This document shows, piece by piece, positions 25,600 to 37,600 of a DNA stretch of 64,000 nucleotides (within the stretch, counting starts at the first letter, position 1; the number at the start of each line of letters is the position of its first letter). Below the pieces are notes generated by a model. The model was not told the origin of the DNA, searched no databases, and saw only the letters and a list, made by a program, of their open reading frames with translations. A program made the translations under genes and the position numbers. Source of the DNA: Galdieria partita (lineage: Eukaryota > Rhodophyta > Bangiophyceae > Galdieriales > Galdieriaceae); contig BQMJ01000036.1 of NCBI GenBank assembly GCA_025991245.1, positions 1 to 64,000 of the forward strand. Reading direction: 5' to 3'.

Positions 25600-25730
25600 T
25601 TTCTCTAGTTGAAAGTTTTGCTATGTAGCACCTGTTACTTTATCTTGTTGTCCAAACAACCAGAAGAAAATTCCTTGGAGTTTACGAAAGCAATTGAACA
25701 ATTGGAGCTCAAGGTTGAAAATAAAACTCC
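25600..25730. repeat. Subtelomeric repeat R, short trace (copy 6)
   Basis: GCTATGTAGCACCTGTTACTTTATCTTGTTGTCC...AGAAGAAAATTCCTTGGAGTTTACGAAAGC parallels 23799-23880 (GCTATGTTTCAATTGTCGCACTATCTTGTTGCC...AAGAAAAGTTTCCTAACGTTTACAAG) of copy 5. It is only about 130 bp and ends about 190 bp before the decayed type-A gene. Confidence 0.4.
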
Positions 25731-25914
25731 AATTAACAAATTGAAAAAGAAGTCAACTAAAAATTAAAGCAACTAATGTTCCTAATTCAACTTCAAAACT
25801 AACTAGAAACTCTTCAACTACTACACTCATTTCCACACCTGAAAATAATGACAAATCATCGGTTGCTTTGTAATTTGACAAAACCATTTGAAGGTTGTTT
25901 CGAGTCTTTGAATA

Positions 25915-28322
25915 TGTTTCGTGTGATAGAACCACAAATTGACAGAGAAGAGGAAAGGCCATCATAGAGACTTTCCTCTCCCAGTTTACGACAACGGAAT
26001 ATGGTGGAACTTTGTTAACTCGTCCGGCGTGCTGTTTTGCCCCCCATATCTACGGAGCAGGCAAAACTTTTCTAGGACAACAGTTCTTGGCTTATTTAAA
26101 TATCTTTGCTCAACGTGAGCGTTCCAACGAAGAAGTTTTTCAACAACTAGACACTTGTTCCGATGCCTCCCTTCAGAGTGCTCCGCAAATCTCTTGGAAA
26201 CACTTTGCAGAAAGCACATTGTCAGCTGTCTTGAAACTGGGAAGCTCTTTTCCTGACGCTCCGTATCTTGAGTTTCGTAAAGCCTTGTCGTTCAATATAG
26301 CTTGGGCAGCTGCCGAGGGCAATGGCAAAACTACAAACGAAACCGTTAGATTCACTTCCGCAGCAATGGAGCAGCCGACTCTTTCTGCCTTTATCGGGTA
26401 CCTTCTTCAACATTTTCAGAAGCAATATTTGTTTTTGATGATTGATGAACCGAGTGAAATAAGTGCTCTTAGCAAACACTATGGCGAACTTACTGAGATG
26501 CAAGTTGAAGAACACGATCCGAAATATGTCCCTTTTCGCAATTTCTTCCTGGAGATCGTCCTTTGCTTGATACGGGAAAAGTAATTTTGTACTTGGCTGG
26601 TCGTACGGCAGAAATCTCAGCTCGTTTGAGTGATGCTCGTTCGAGTAAAGTGGTCCTGCGTATGTTGCAGTTGAATCCTTTTAACCTCAAGAATATTGAA
26701 GATTATTTGAACCTTTTCATCTAGGGTGGCAAGAAGTTGAAGGATTGGTTTTTATGTTTAGATGACTTGAAAGATCGCTTTGTAGAATTGTTGAAGAGGA
26801 AGACTGGAGGAATTCCATTGATTCTAAAAAACACGTTACTAGCACTCTTAGCTAAAGTGAAAACGGTAGCTTATCCTATTATCAATGATAGCAATATGGA
26901 AAGTTTGTTGGACAGCGTCTTTAGGGATGTAGAGAGATATTCAGCAACTTTTATTGTTCCGGAGAGAGTAGATTCTTCCACTCTTCTTAGATATCAATTT
27001 GTCCTTTTAAATCATCAGCTTGGAACTGTTTTTCCAAATAACTTTGCAATTACTCTTTGTGGGACGAAGACTTATTTGATAGACTTGGTTGCAAGGTTTG
27101 GGTTTTACTCTGAATTCATTGAAACTGAAGTCGTTGGTTCGAATAGTCAATTCAAGATTGGTTGTTGTGAGTTTATATTGAAAGCTCATAGTGAAAATCC
27201 GTTCTTGCGTGAAGTAACGAAGCTTTTGCCTTTGTCAAATTTTGGATATATTTCGGACACTTCAATGGTAAAAGAAGTTTTCTTTGAATTCGTATTTATG
27301 AATATCTTACGATTTCGATTATTAACAAGTCTTTACTCTAATTCCTCTTGTATTGTGCATTCTGTTATTCCAGGAATTTTTAAAGGTTCTTTTATTGAAC
27401 ATGACAATGTTTCGTATTCGAAGGAATCAACTATACCTTATACTCTACCAATCTTGAAAGATGTCTCTTTTTCATTTGATGATTATTATCGAAAACATTT
27501 GCAACATTGTGGTATTTTTATTCCTAAAGATAACAGTTCTAGTGGTCCTGATGCATATTTTGTACTTCAGAGTGGACAAACACGTTATGTTGTTGGATTT
27601 CAATTCAAATTTTATTACGAAAGCGAACTTTCAAGAAGGCATGTTGACAAGGAAGCCGACAAGTTTTTCAAGGGAGTCGTCAAGGTTTTGAATAACCTTC
27701 CTTGTTCACCTATTCAGCACTTTGTTTTCAGTTTGTGGTGGTTTGCACTCATCACGATCAGTCTGTACTATTTCCTGATAATGAAAGCAATATTGTTGAG
27801 GATATCAACTACTTGACGAATGAAAATGTTTCTCAGAGCAATGAAGCAACCAGTCGATCACTTTTAAGATTGCAACTTGTCATTGTTTCCCAAAGTAATC
27901 TTGAACAATTCTTAGGAAAAGAAAATGTTGAGGCCTTGAATAAAATTCGTGTGGCGAGTCGCGGAGAGTTTAGGGAAGAGTTTTCAGAATGGTGCAGATC
28001 AATCTTCGAGTCCATGTCCAATGAATATGTTTCACGGGTGCGTTCACTTGCAGATACAAATCTTATGAAAGTGGAAGATACGAGAGGCGAAGAAAATGTA
28101 ACTGCATCAAGTTCTATGAGTTCCTCATTTGATTGGAATACTTTTCTTCTTCATCAGGTGGGACTTGATGAGAATAGAGTCCGTACATATATTTCGAAGC
28201 TTCCGCGTCTTTCGTTATCTGTTTTAAAATATATCACCTTTCAAGATTTAAAGCAGATTGGAATCAAAGACCAAGATATTGTGAAAATTTTGTTCAGGTT
28301 GCAAGGAGTTTCAACAGAGTAG
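25915..28322 (+). pseudogene. Type-A Crinkler/RHS-like NTPase-nuclease fossil, copy D
   Basis: Paralogue of the 15.9-18.6 kb gene. It keeps the ATPase part near 26030-26700, with Walker A-like GAGKTFLGQQF, Walker B-like LFLMIDEPSE and an LAGRT strand. The nuclease part is near 27450-27660, with GIFIPKDNSSSGPDAYF then VVGFQFKFY. A Ser-rich linker follows, and a clear SAM-like C-terminal helical domain lies near 28120-28310 (WNTFLLHQVGL...LKYITFQDLKQIGIKDQDIVKIL layout). It is broken in roughly two to four places and is therefore older than copy A. All parts remain in collinear order, so the family architecture can still be read. Confidence 0.7.
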
Positions 28323-29180
28323 AGATCTTGCGTATTCATTAAGCACGTTTAACGCATTTGAATCTTTGTTACATTAGTGAGTAGCAAGTGTATTTTATGT
28401 TTTCCTCTCTCCTACTCTTCGAGCAAAAACATTTTGCAATAGAGAAGAGCACTTGCTGAAAGTTTTGTACAATGTCGCATACAAAGCTCTTCGATAGAGG
28501 ATCCATAACGAATATTTTAAAGTACGATTTTTTCGAAAACTGAGTTGCCTTGTGTTTCTAAAACTGTAACTCGCTTGGAGTGTTGCACTCAAGTTGTTTT
28601 TTTTGGGAAACATTTGCCGCTGTGGGAGCACTAGAGCAGCGAAATAAAAGCTTCTATTTGACCATCAGAAGAGCTAAAAGAGAAGAAAGTTGCTTACTAA
28701 ATTCAAAAACGTAGAATGGTAATAATTCGACTAGTACAAACAAATGAAACTGCTTTATTCTCACAAGGCAGTTTGACAGTGGTGAGTAGAGAACGAGTGA
28801 CACTCTCTCACAAGTATTCACAGAGGCTGCTTATGAGTTCGTTTTCTCTCTTGCAACAACTGTATTGTAAAAAACTTACACTCGTTTAGCTTCTCATCTT
28901 GAAGGACAATCCTTGCAAAGTTGCTTTATCATTCACACTGGAAGAGCCGAACTTAACTTGCTACCAAGAAAGATACTCTATAATAGACACTAGGAACTCA
29001 AAATAGCATATGAGAAGATAAAACGAAGAGTACTTCAAGTCTAACTCTTTGAAACAGTACTCAAGTAACTTTACCATAAGAAGAAACTGTCATATAATTG
29101 TAATATCGACATTTCAGCAAAGTATTCTTGATCGAATAATGACATTCTTCTTTGAAGATACATAAAGTGAAAGATCAAGC
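28323..29180. other. Gene-free spacer
   Basis: About 0.85 kb after the type-A fossil. AT-rich, with no convincing frame, RNA or repeat apart from the short GAGTAGCAAGTGT motif shared with about 25009. Confidence 0.4.
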
Positions 29181-29189
29181 TTCCAGTTG

Positions 29190-29975
29190 GACAATCGAGA
29201 CACAAGTGAAGGATTGGGTTCTGTGAAAAACACAAGAAACAACTCAGAAATTACTTTGAACGATTGTTACCAAAGTATCTTTACGATCGTGGCAAAAGAA
29301 AGGATCCTCAACAAACAATTCACAAGATAACACTCAGTGGTGCAATTCTACTAGGACACCCAGCAAAACATGTTTATTAGGGTTTCTTGAAACTGAACGA
29401 CAATTTGAAGCCTTGTGTTGTGTGCTGTTCTCTCGGTATTATTCAAAGCAAATGTCCTTAAACAGACTAGCAACCAAAATAGTTCTCAACAAGGATCAAA
29501 GTTGCATTCGACGTAAATTTGACGAAGTACACGCGTCTTTAAACCGAGGCGAACTCAAGCTTCAAGCCAAGTCGTTAAAACTTCACGACGAAAACAAACG
29601 AGTCTTGAATAGCTTCTCAACATCAAACATGGGATAAGAAAACCTCAAAATTTGGTCTTAAAAACGTTCTCGTTCGAATTCAACTATTAAAATTTTTATA
29701 AAGAACAACATCATCCAGGTCATAACAAAGCAATGACGGTCACATTTGTTTGAAGCAGAGCAAAATCCGAACATTATCAACGAGGGCGTTGACGACCGTC
29801 AAAAATGCGCAAGTTATATAATGTCATACGTACCTAATGAGTACTTTCCAAGGGGATTTCTGTTCGAAATCTTGTATACATTTATAATGGCTCTCTACTG
29901 TGTTATTATTTGATAGAAACGTTGAGCCGAAATACTCTTGCTGTCTGGTTACCAGTGAGAATAAAGCCTGGTCAG
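29190..29975. repeat. Subtelomeric repeat R, part a, copy 7
   Basis: Direct copy of 8560-9337 in the same orientation, sharing the landmarks GTTGCATTCGAC, AACAAAGCAA, ACCGTCAAAAATGCGCAAG and GAGTACTTTCCAAGG and ending near GAGAATAAAGCCTGG. Part b does not follow; sequence after 29975 is unrelated. The open frame 29413-29637 inside it is not conserved in the other copy. Confidence 0.65.
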
Positions 29976-31039
29976 ATTCTTGAAAATTTGTATGAATATA
30001 TTCACGCTTATTCTAAGAGATTGTGATTGACACGAAAAATTGTTGCTTGAGTTGCTGAATATTTGTATCGATCGAATTCAACGCAAGAAGCAATAAGTAC
30101 ATTTAAAACGAGGGAAGAAAACAGGTCATTATTTGGCAGTATTCCAGGCATTTTGACCTTCAGCTGAGAAAACTCTCATGTGAGTAGTTTATGGTTCAAA
30201 CGTCTCTGAAGACTATTACAAGTAAAACCGCCTAAGCCAGTAGAACTAGACTTTGAATAAATGTTCGAAACAGACTTAAAGTGCTACTTTATGAAATCTC
30301 CAAGCAATGTGAAATGTCTGTTCTAGTCTTTACACAGCTTCTGAAAATGTTGTTGTACTTGAAAAAGTAATTTCTTTGATCTTGAAGACCATCTCTTTCG
30401 ACATAAAGCAGTTTCTTCCTGTATCATTCGAAAAAGTACAGACAATGCTACTTCATCTATAATAGTATATTCTTCTTAGCACTTTTATTATAGCGCTGCA
30501 AATTGTATTGTATTGTCTTCCTTTCTACAATGGCAGCGCATCAATGATTTTATTCAGCTTGCTAGAGAATATATAAACGAAACTCGCAGAAGAAGTAGCA
30601 CATCTTCGATATTGCTTTTCCAACATTGATCAATAGAAATGAAAATGATAGTTAAGCTTCCAAGAGAATGTCAAGTTTAAGTAGTGTTGGTTTTGGATAT
30701 TCTAGTGAAGGACCATTTGCCGTTGTTAGATACTCTTCTTTGAACCCATATTCTTTATTGGATTAGAATATTCTCTACGAATCCGTAACGTGTTCGAAGT
30801 TTCTCTATAATTATTTTAATACCACAAATGTGGCTAACAGTGGTGAAAATGCTTTCAGGAAAAGATGAATATAGAGGGTTCAAGTCTTTCCTATAGTTGG
30901 CTTTCTCCTCAACCATTATATACGAAAATGGGTTTTTCAACTATAGGCGCCGGAGTTGTCCAAATAAAAGGGTAAGAAGTGAAAAGGATATGTGTTTTCA
31001 AGTAGACAAAAGAAACGAGTTTCAGCTATTGAACATACT
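29976..31039. other. Gene-free spacer
   Basis: About 1 kb with no supported gene or RNA. A short antisense frame near 30755-30940 has no recognisable feature. Confidence 0.4.
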
Positions 31040-31260
31040 CAATTGAATTCTGAATGACTATTTACAATTTGATAAAGGACAGTTCTGGGGAAATTGTAGA
31101 TTCGTTACGCGAGTTTTAGATTGCCCATTTTTTTAAACGGAACCAAGGCACCTTTTCAGTTTTTCACTTTATCGAGTTTTCTTATCAAGAAAGGATTCCC
31201 GAAATTTTTCGTAATATGTCTGTAGAATCACCACCTTTACAAAATCAACGTTTCTTCTAG
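31040..31260 (+). pseudogene. Type-B NTPase-nuclease fossil, small 3' remnant
   Basis: Short remnant matching the last block of the type-B gene: sequence equivalent to KDSSGEIVDSL then KRIPEIFRNM lines up with EDDSGRIVDFRLL and GFSERFRVLL. It is heavily decayed, with several breaks, and lacks everything upstream. It is older than the 24-kb fragment. Confidence 0.45.
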
Positions 31261-31760
31261 ATTAAATGTATCGTTTATCTTGTCGCTATTACTCGGAGTT
31301 GTATCAACTCTCCAAAAAGTTGTTTGAATGGAAACACGAAACGACGACAATCTTTAGAGAGCTAATTGTTTACTTATCAAATATGAGAGAAGCTAAACTG
31401 CTTACGAAGGATAGAATACGAACAAGGGACTGTTTTACAAAGCTTTGGTGAAAAACCGAGCCGACTAAAGTACTGTTAATAACACTAAGCGATGAGCAAT
31501 ACAGCTATTCAATAAAAAAGTTTACTATACACGAGACAAGAGGTCTGAGCTTCTCTCTCGTTGCTATAACAAGTTCATTTTTCAGTGCTATTCATTTTCT
31601 TATAGTCAAGCAACAATTTTAAAAGTACTCAACAAATCATGAACAAATCCATGTTGTCGCAATGAGCGCAAAAAGGTAAACCTCTTAGCAAAATTGAAAC
31701 TGTTGTTGCAGATCGTGAAAAAAAGTTCCTTCTAGTTACTAAACTATATGAACTTCATAA
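31261..31760. other. Spacer with a short unassigned open frame
   Basis: A 61-codon frame at 31266-31451 (MYRLSCRYYSELYQL start) is Lys/Arg/Leu-rich and helical in character. It lies just 3' of a type-B remnant, the position that the small spliced gene occupies at 22.9 kb, but similarity between the two is too weak to call. Nothing else is seen. Confidence 0.3.
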
Positions 31761-31769
31761 TAACCGAAG

Positions 31770-31870
31770 GGGACTGAGGGTAGCCCCTTTTACCGCTTGA
31801 TGATCCCTTTTGCGCCACATCTATTTGGTTCGGGTAAAACACGTTCTAGAGGGAACGCAATTTCCCACTA
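31770..31870 (+). pseudogene. NTPase-nuclease fossil, Walker A remnant
   Basis: A very short piece encodes a PFAPHLFGSGKT-like string, matching the CFAPHIYGAGKT and SYAPQMYGSGKS segments of the two type-A copies. Flanking sequence is not alignable by eye. It is the most decayed member of the type-A family here. Confidence 0.4.
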
Positions 31871-33091
31871 CACTAGAAGATATGGAGGATTCGCTGATTA
31901 ATATACTAATTGGCCCGAAATGGGGATGGACAACGAACTACTACATTACATAGCTACAATGTTATATCTTATTATATTTTGGTTTGAAGAAAAATCCTTG
32001 TAGCATTATTTTTGACATTCGAGGAAAGAAATTCTGCAGGAAATGACTTTGTCATGCAAACCAGGGCTTCAAATAGAACGTATGACTAATACTTGACGAC
32101 ACTAGTAGCATGATGATTCATTCATAATATTCACAAGATGAAAATATCTTTGCATATATAGACCACTATAAGCAGAAAAGTTGAACATTTTGAAGTTCTA
32201 AGTAACAAAAATCCGAATCGAGATGAAACATAGCCAAGCCCGACAATGAGAATGATAATTGGGCGTTCTTATGGAATCAAAGTGACAATATATCTACAGT
32301 ACATAAATATTAGTATTTCATGGAATACCTGGAGTTTTTGTTATATTAAAAATAAGCAGAATTCAATGTATAGTTGTTTGGAGTAGCTGAGACCAACTTC
32401 TTGTCTGAAAATGGTGCAAACAATAATAAAATTTTTGTTTTTCTACTAGTTCCTAAGACGTCTCTATTCTTACAAACTGCAAAATTGTTCTTTTCCTTAG
32501 ATACATATGAATGATTACATAGGGCTACACAAATGCCAACAATGAAACTAGTTCAAGAACATTCTTTCGAAACTGTATTCTAATATTGGTTATTCACTAG
32601 CTATTCATAGATCCGGCAATGCACAGTACAGTGGTCACTATTTCTAAGCATTTTCTCTTTCCAAGAGTTGCAAAATCCCTTCTTCGTCAAAGTTTCTACA
32701 AATATCCCCTCTTTCAGACAGAAACGAAATGGCAAAAGTGTTGAAAGAATCCAAAGAGACAAGTTCATTGAGTTGCTTCCATCCTAAAACAAAAGCTACT
32801 GAGAATTTGAAATATTTTTGATATATCTCTGGTCTATTCACGAATTCTCAAGTGAAGAGTTTACATTTAGAACTGATTGTCATTCTACTTGTCAATTAGA
32901 GTAACGCCCACATCAATCTTCAATGGACATCCTCCAAAGTGCTCCGGTACAAGGACGTCTGTTCATGACTTGAGCCTTCATAAATTCTCATGAATGTATT
33001 CAAGATCTACTGATTTCAGTTCCTATTGAATGAGCCAGCAGTGTATCAAATCAAAACAGCACAGTAAATACGAATTTACAAGCAGAAAGTT
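31871..33091. other. Gap between subtelomere and first core gene
   Basis: About 1.2 kb. An antisense 65-codon frame (32644-32841, ending ILQLLERENA) looks somewhat protein-like, but I could not connect it to an upstream exon or a family. No RNA gene or repeat was recognised. This is the border between the duplicated subtelomere and the dense single-copy region. Confidence 0.35.
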
Positions 33092-34629
33092 ATGGGACCC
33101 AACACTTCTGAAAAACTTGCACTGAATAACCAACCTCAAGTTGTGAGTCAATAATACCATATACTAATCTGTATAGATGTCCTTGATAAAACTACGGTAC
33201 TAGAGGTTTGAAGTTACAGAGAAACTATTGGCATATCGTAGGTCGTTCTGCTAATCACAAAATAGTTAATTTTTTAAATCAATCCCAATTTGTAGAATTT
33301 TTAAAGATGCAAGAGGACTTGACTTTCTCATACTCAAAGCGATACTCTGAAGGTGGCAAAGTTGCTAGAATTATAGACAATATTGAGTTCCGACTTAAAG
33401 AAGATCTCCCTGAGCCTAAAAGAAGGAGACTTGACGAGAGGGGTGTGAAACCAGTAGAAGAAGTAACTTTTGCAGAGTTAAAATCATACAATAGGGACCA
33501 GCTTCGAGCTTATTGCTACATTTATGGTATGTAAATACTATTTTATTATATTCTTCATTTAAGTGAAGCTTTAGGCATACCACGCAAGAAGAAGGCAGAA
33601 ATGGAATTGGACATGGCGCGCTATGCTTCAGCGTTTCATCCCGGCGACCCTAATTATGACCTTGCAACTTTTGAAAGTGTTGAAAGCACACATTTGACAA
33701 GAAGCATGCCGTCTTCTAACAATCTTTTTAGTAACCCCTTTAGTCGGTCGTCCATTTATTATCAACCTGGTTCTACTACCTGGGACGGTGTATCAGCTTC
33801 GCAACCGTTTAGACCAGCGAATACGCGACTTGGTGGTGCTCTTGGTTATCCGCCAAGTCACCACAACAACAATTTTAATCTAGGTCGTGCTCAAGGAACC
33901 GGATTGGATAGCTTCAGAAAAGCTACTTCATTTCGTCGAGTTGCTCCCAGTTCACGAGTAGCTGTTAAGCAACGAATTGAAAAGAACAGTACAAAAAATC
34001 AGAGAGAACATGCGAGACAGACGGCTTCAAAGTATAGGATGGCATTAGATGGGATGGTAAGTTGCACCTTATAATATTCTTGGGGGTTAAAATACGGTGA
34101 CTAGGGCCCTTTGAAAGTACCTGTCGTAGCCAATGCCGCTTCTTATTTCGGTTCTTTTGATGGGATATCTCAGATGAAAATACGAGATGAAGCGTTCGAA
34201 CGATATGAGGTAATTCTATTTACTGTATCAGAACTCGTTGCTGAAAATCTTTATGTCATGTCCTAGAGAAATAACAAATTGTTACTAGAGCTTTTTGAGA
34301 GACCGCTTCATAAGTCAAATGTTAATGTGGAAAACGATAAAAGTTCACAAATTGAACGGCTGAAGGAACTGATAATGACAAAGGAATCTAACTTTTCGGA
34401 GGATCATCAAGCTTCTTTACAAGAAGAACATCCCTCATTAAACCTGAAAGATTTGTATAAAATAGACAACATAAAAACAATTGAGGAGTTTTGGGAAGTC
34501 AAGAATGAGCTGGAAAAGCAGTATAACGTGAATTTTATTCATTCACCCTCTAAAGTCAAGTTGGTCTCTATAGGCAATTCAAAAAGTACAAATTTGGAAG
34601 AGAAAATAACAATTTTGCAGCTAAGATAA
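33092..34629 (+). CDS. SAP-domain-like hypothetical nuclear protein
   Basis: Five exons (33092-33142, 33220-33526, 33575-34056, 34105-34209, 34267-34629) give about 435 residues. Four introns of 48-77 nt all have GT...AG ends and keep phase. A SAP-like motif (about residues 100-130: FAELKSYNRDQLRAYC then IPRKKKAEME) suggests binding to DNA or RNA. Just before it is a basic cluster (PEPKRRRLDER) that could serve as a nuclear localisation signal. The middle is Asn/Ser/Gly/Pro-rich and likely disordered. A compact block (VVANAASYFGSFDG...FERYERNNKLLLELFE) and a charged helical tail follow. The first exon is short and its assignment is less certain than the rest. The gene converges on RPB1 with only 42 bp between stop codons. 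I do not recognise a specific orthologue. Confidence 0.65.
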
Positions 34630-34671
34630 TAACGTATGAATATTTCTCCTGTTTAAACTATCCAAACCGTC

Positions 34672-37600
34672 TTACACATCGGAACGTGGTGAATAAGCTG
34701 GAGACTTTGGAGAGTATGCAGGAGATTTTGGAGAATAAGCTGGAGACTTTGGAGAGTATGCAGGAGATTTTGGAGAATACGCAGGAGACTTCGGAGAGTA
34801 TGCTGGAGACTTCGGAGAGTATGCTGGAGACTTTGGAGAATACGCAGGAGACTTCGGAGAGTATGCTGGAGACTTCGGAGAGTATGCTGGAGACTTCGGA
34901 GAATACGCAGGAGACTTTGGAGAGTATGCTGGAGATCGTGGGGAATACATCAATGTTTCACCCTCCTGTGTTCCTCCATTATAATGGGCACTCCCAATAT
35001 GCCTGTTGACTGCCGGAGAACTGGGACTGTAACCAGGGCTCGTAGGAGAATATGCTGGGGAACGAGGCATATAGGCTGGAGAAGTCGGACTATAAGCTGG
35101 ACTAGTAGGAGAATATCTCGTCCCAAGTCCATTTGCAGGGGATGTTGGGCTATAAGCAGGACTCGAAGGAGAATATCGAATTCCTGGTGAAGTAGGACTA
35201 TATGCAGGACTTGTCGGCGAATACCGCTGCCCTCCTCCTATTCCAGGAGATGTAGGACTATATGCCGGAGATGTCGGAGAATAGCTGCGCTCCACCATTG
35301 GAGAAGATGGGCTGTACAAAGGACTCATTCCCATACCTAGATAACCCGGACTTGAAGGTGAAAACTGCATTGATGCCCGGCTGGGTGAGAAGGAATAGCT
35401 TGAGATACCGTCACCAGTATACGGTGAAAACTGAAAGTTTCCCGAATAGTTGATACTTGTTTTAGGAGAGAAGCTACCATACAAGGGAGTTGCCGTCGGA
35501 TCAAAAATTCCTTCACTTCGAGGTGTTGTTGGTTCATGACTCGGAGTTCTTTCCCATGAAGGTTCCAAAAAGTTCTGTGTATCTTGCCATCCTGTGGTCA
35601 TATCTCTCGGTTCCTCTCGAATCAACGTTTCCTCATTTAATAACACTCCAAAACTTCCAGTACCGAAGTTGCACATTTGACCCATCATGATGTTTTCTGT
35701 AACAGAGTTTCGAAAGTCGTCCAGTTCTCCAAAGGTTGCAGCTTCTAGTAAAATATCAACGGTTTCTTCAAAAGAACTCTTTGCAAGCGCTCCCTTATCA
35801 ACTCGGTTTATCCCATGACGGGTAATGGATTGAAGAAAGCCTCTATGTGTCATTATATCTGCAAGTATGGCTAAATGTCTATAATTCACATCTAAACCAT
35901 ATGGTTCCATTACAGCTCGAATTTCTGACAAAAGAAGAGCTCTTGCGGCTTCAATTCCTAAAATTTCATACACTTCTACAACGTCATTACTAATCGTTCT
36001 TCGTGCATCGACAGCAGGATGTGAGAGAACAGCAAGTAAATTAGTACCTTCTGTATCCAAGACCCATTCATCCGTAGTTACAAATGACCCTGTTTGCAAG
36101 TCTACTTGTTTCAATTTTGTTACACGCATATAGGCTCGATGTATTCCAGGGATTCCTCTTAAATGAAGGTTGGTCAATAAATGTGCTTCAACCTTTTTCA
36201 AAAATCGCTCATCGTTGGTCAACTCATCGTCATTATCTTCATTGGCATTCTCATCTTGAGTCCAATCCTTTCCACTATCGTTGTGCGATTCGACTATACG
36301 GATACGCAATACAAGCTTTTCTGCATTGTCATCTGAATATATACAATCTAAATCTTCTCCAAATTCATTGTTTATCTGAGCTGCAATATCTCTCATTAAT
36401 ATTCTCGAATCCTCCATATTGCTCCGTAATAGTACAAAACGTAAAACCCAAGGAGAGAGCCGTTTCTCATCCATTGTTCCCTCAGCATCGGCTAAAAGAT
36501 ATCGATCTTCCACAAGTTCTGTATCCTCTTCAATTAAAGTGTTACGAGGGTCGGGATCGTAATAAATTTCTGAATAATGTACAACATTTTTTAGCGTGAT
36601 GTATTGTAATTCACTCATGACGCGTTTGGCTGCTTCTTCATCTCGAGCAGCTTCTCCTTTTAAATAAACAGTAAGAGAAGGTTTCTTCATATTCTTTGCA
36701 ACATTAATAACCTCTTTGAATCTTGGCACTCCAAGTGTCACGTTCTTCTCCGAAACTCCAGCTAAATGAAAGGTGTTTAATGTCATTTGAGTTGTAGGTT
36801 CTCCAATACTTTGTGCAGCAATAGCTCCTATCATTTCTCCAGGAGATACCTGAGCTCGTAAAAAGCGACTTTCAATTTCACCCAAAAGCCAAGAAAAGGC
36901 TTCCGAATGAAGACGATGATATGCAATGATTCTTTTGGTAGCCAAAGTGGCTCTGATATGTATTTGAAATAGTAAGGTAGCGTTGAGTTGCAACTCCGTA
37001 CTAATAGAGTCCTCATGCTTCGAAAAATGATGCACCTTTGCATTCTCATCTTTTCCTTGTTCATAAAGTTCCATCTCCAATGCTAATACGCGAGTTCTCC
37101 GCAATAAAAGCTTCACACCTTCCAAAACTGCTCGGGGATTGAGATTAGAAACTGAGTTGGGGTGAATACCAAAAATTTTCTTGGTATTGTCAATAAGTCT
37201 TTCTATATTCACAGGTAAAGCTACACGGTTATCATCTGTTCTAGGAAATATAGAATATCTCAAGATATCTCGATCTTCCTTGATGGTCTCAAACTCCTGA
37301 TTCAGAAGAACAGCCAGCTCCGGATCACTATGAATGGCTTCCAAAACATCCACGTCTAAATATCGTCTACCATTGGGTGCTAATCCAAACCTTGAATCAA
37401 ATGGATCCATTCGATAGGTCACCTCCAACTCTCTATCACTCATTCTCATGGAAGGAATCATTTGGCGTTCAATAATAGCGCCATCCATTCCATCCTCTCC
37501 ATAGAGAAACTGTACAGCATGACCTCCAGAATCTCTAACTGTATGGTCATAATTAACCATAATGTCTTCCATTGCTTTCATTAATCTTCGTTGAATATAT

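Noticed and set aside
32644-32841. Minus-strand 65-codon frame ending ILQLLERENA
   Set aside because: It looks protein-like, but I could not find an upstream exon that joins in phase, nor a family match.
34686-35009. Plus-strand open frame of 107 codons with repeated ETLESM/ETSESM
   Set aside because: It is the antisense of the 21-bp RPB1 heptad repeats; a period divisible by three keeps several frames open.
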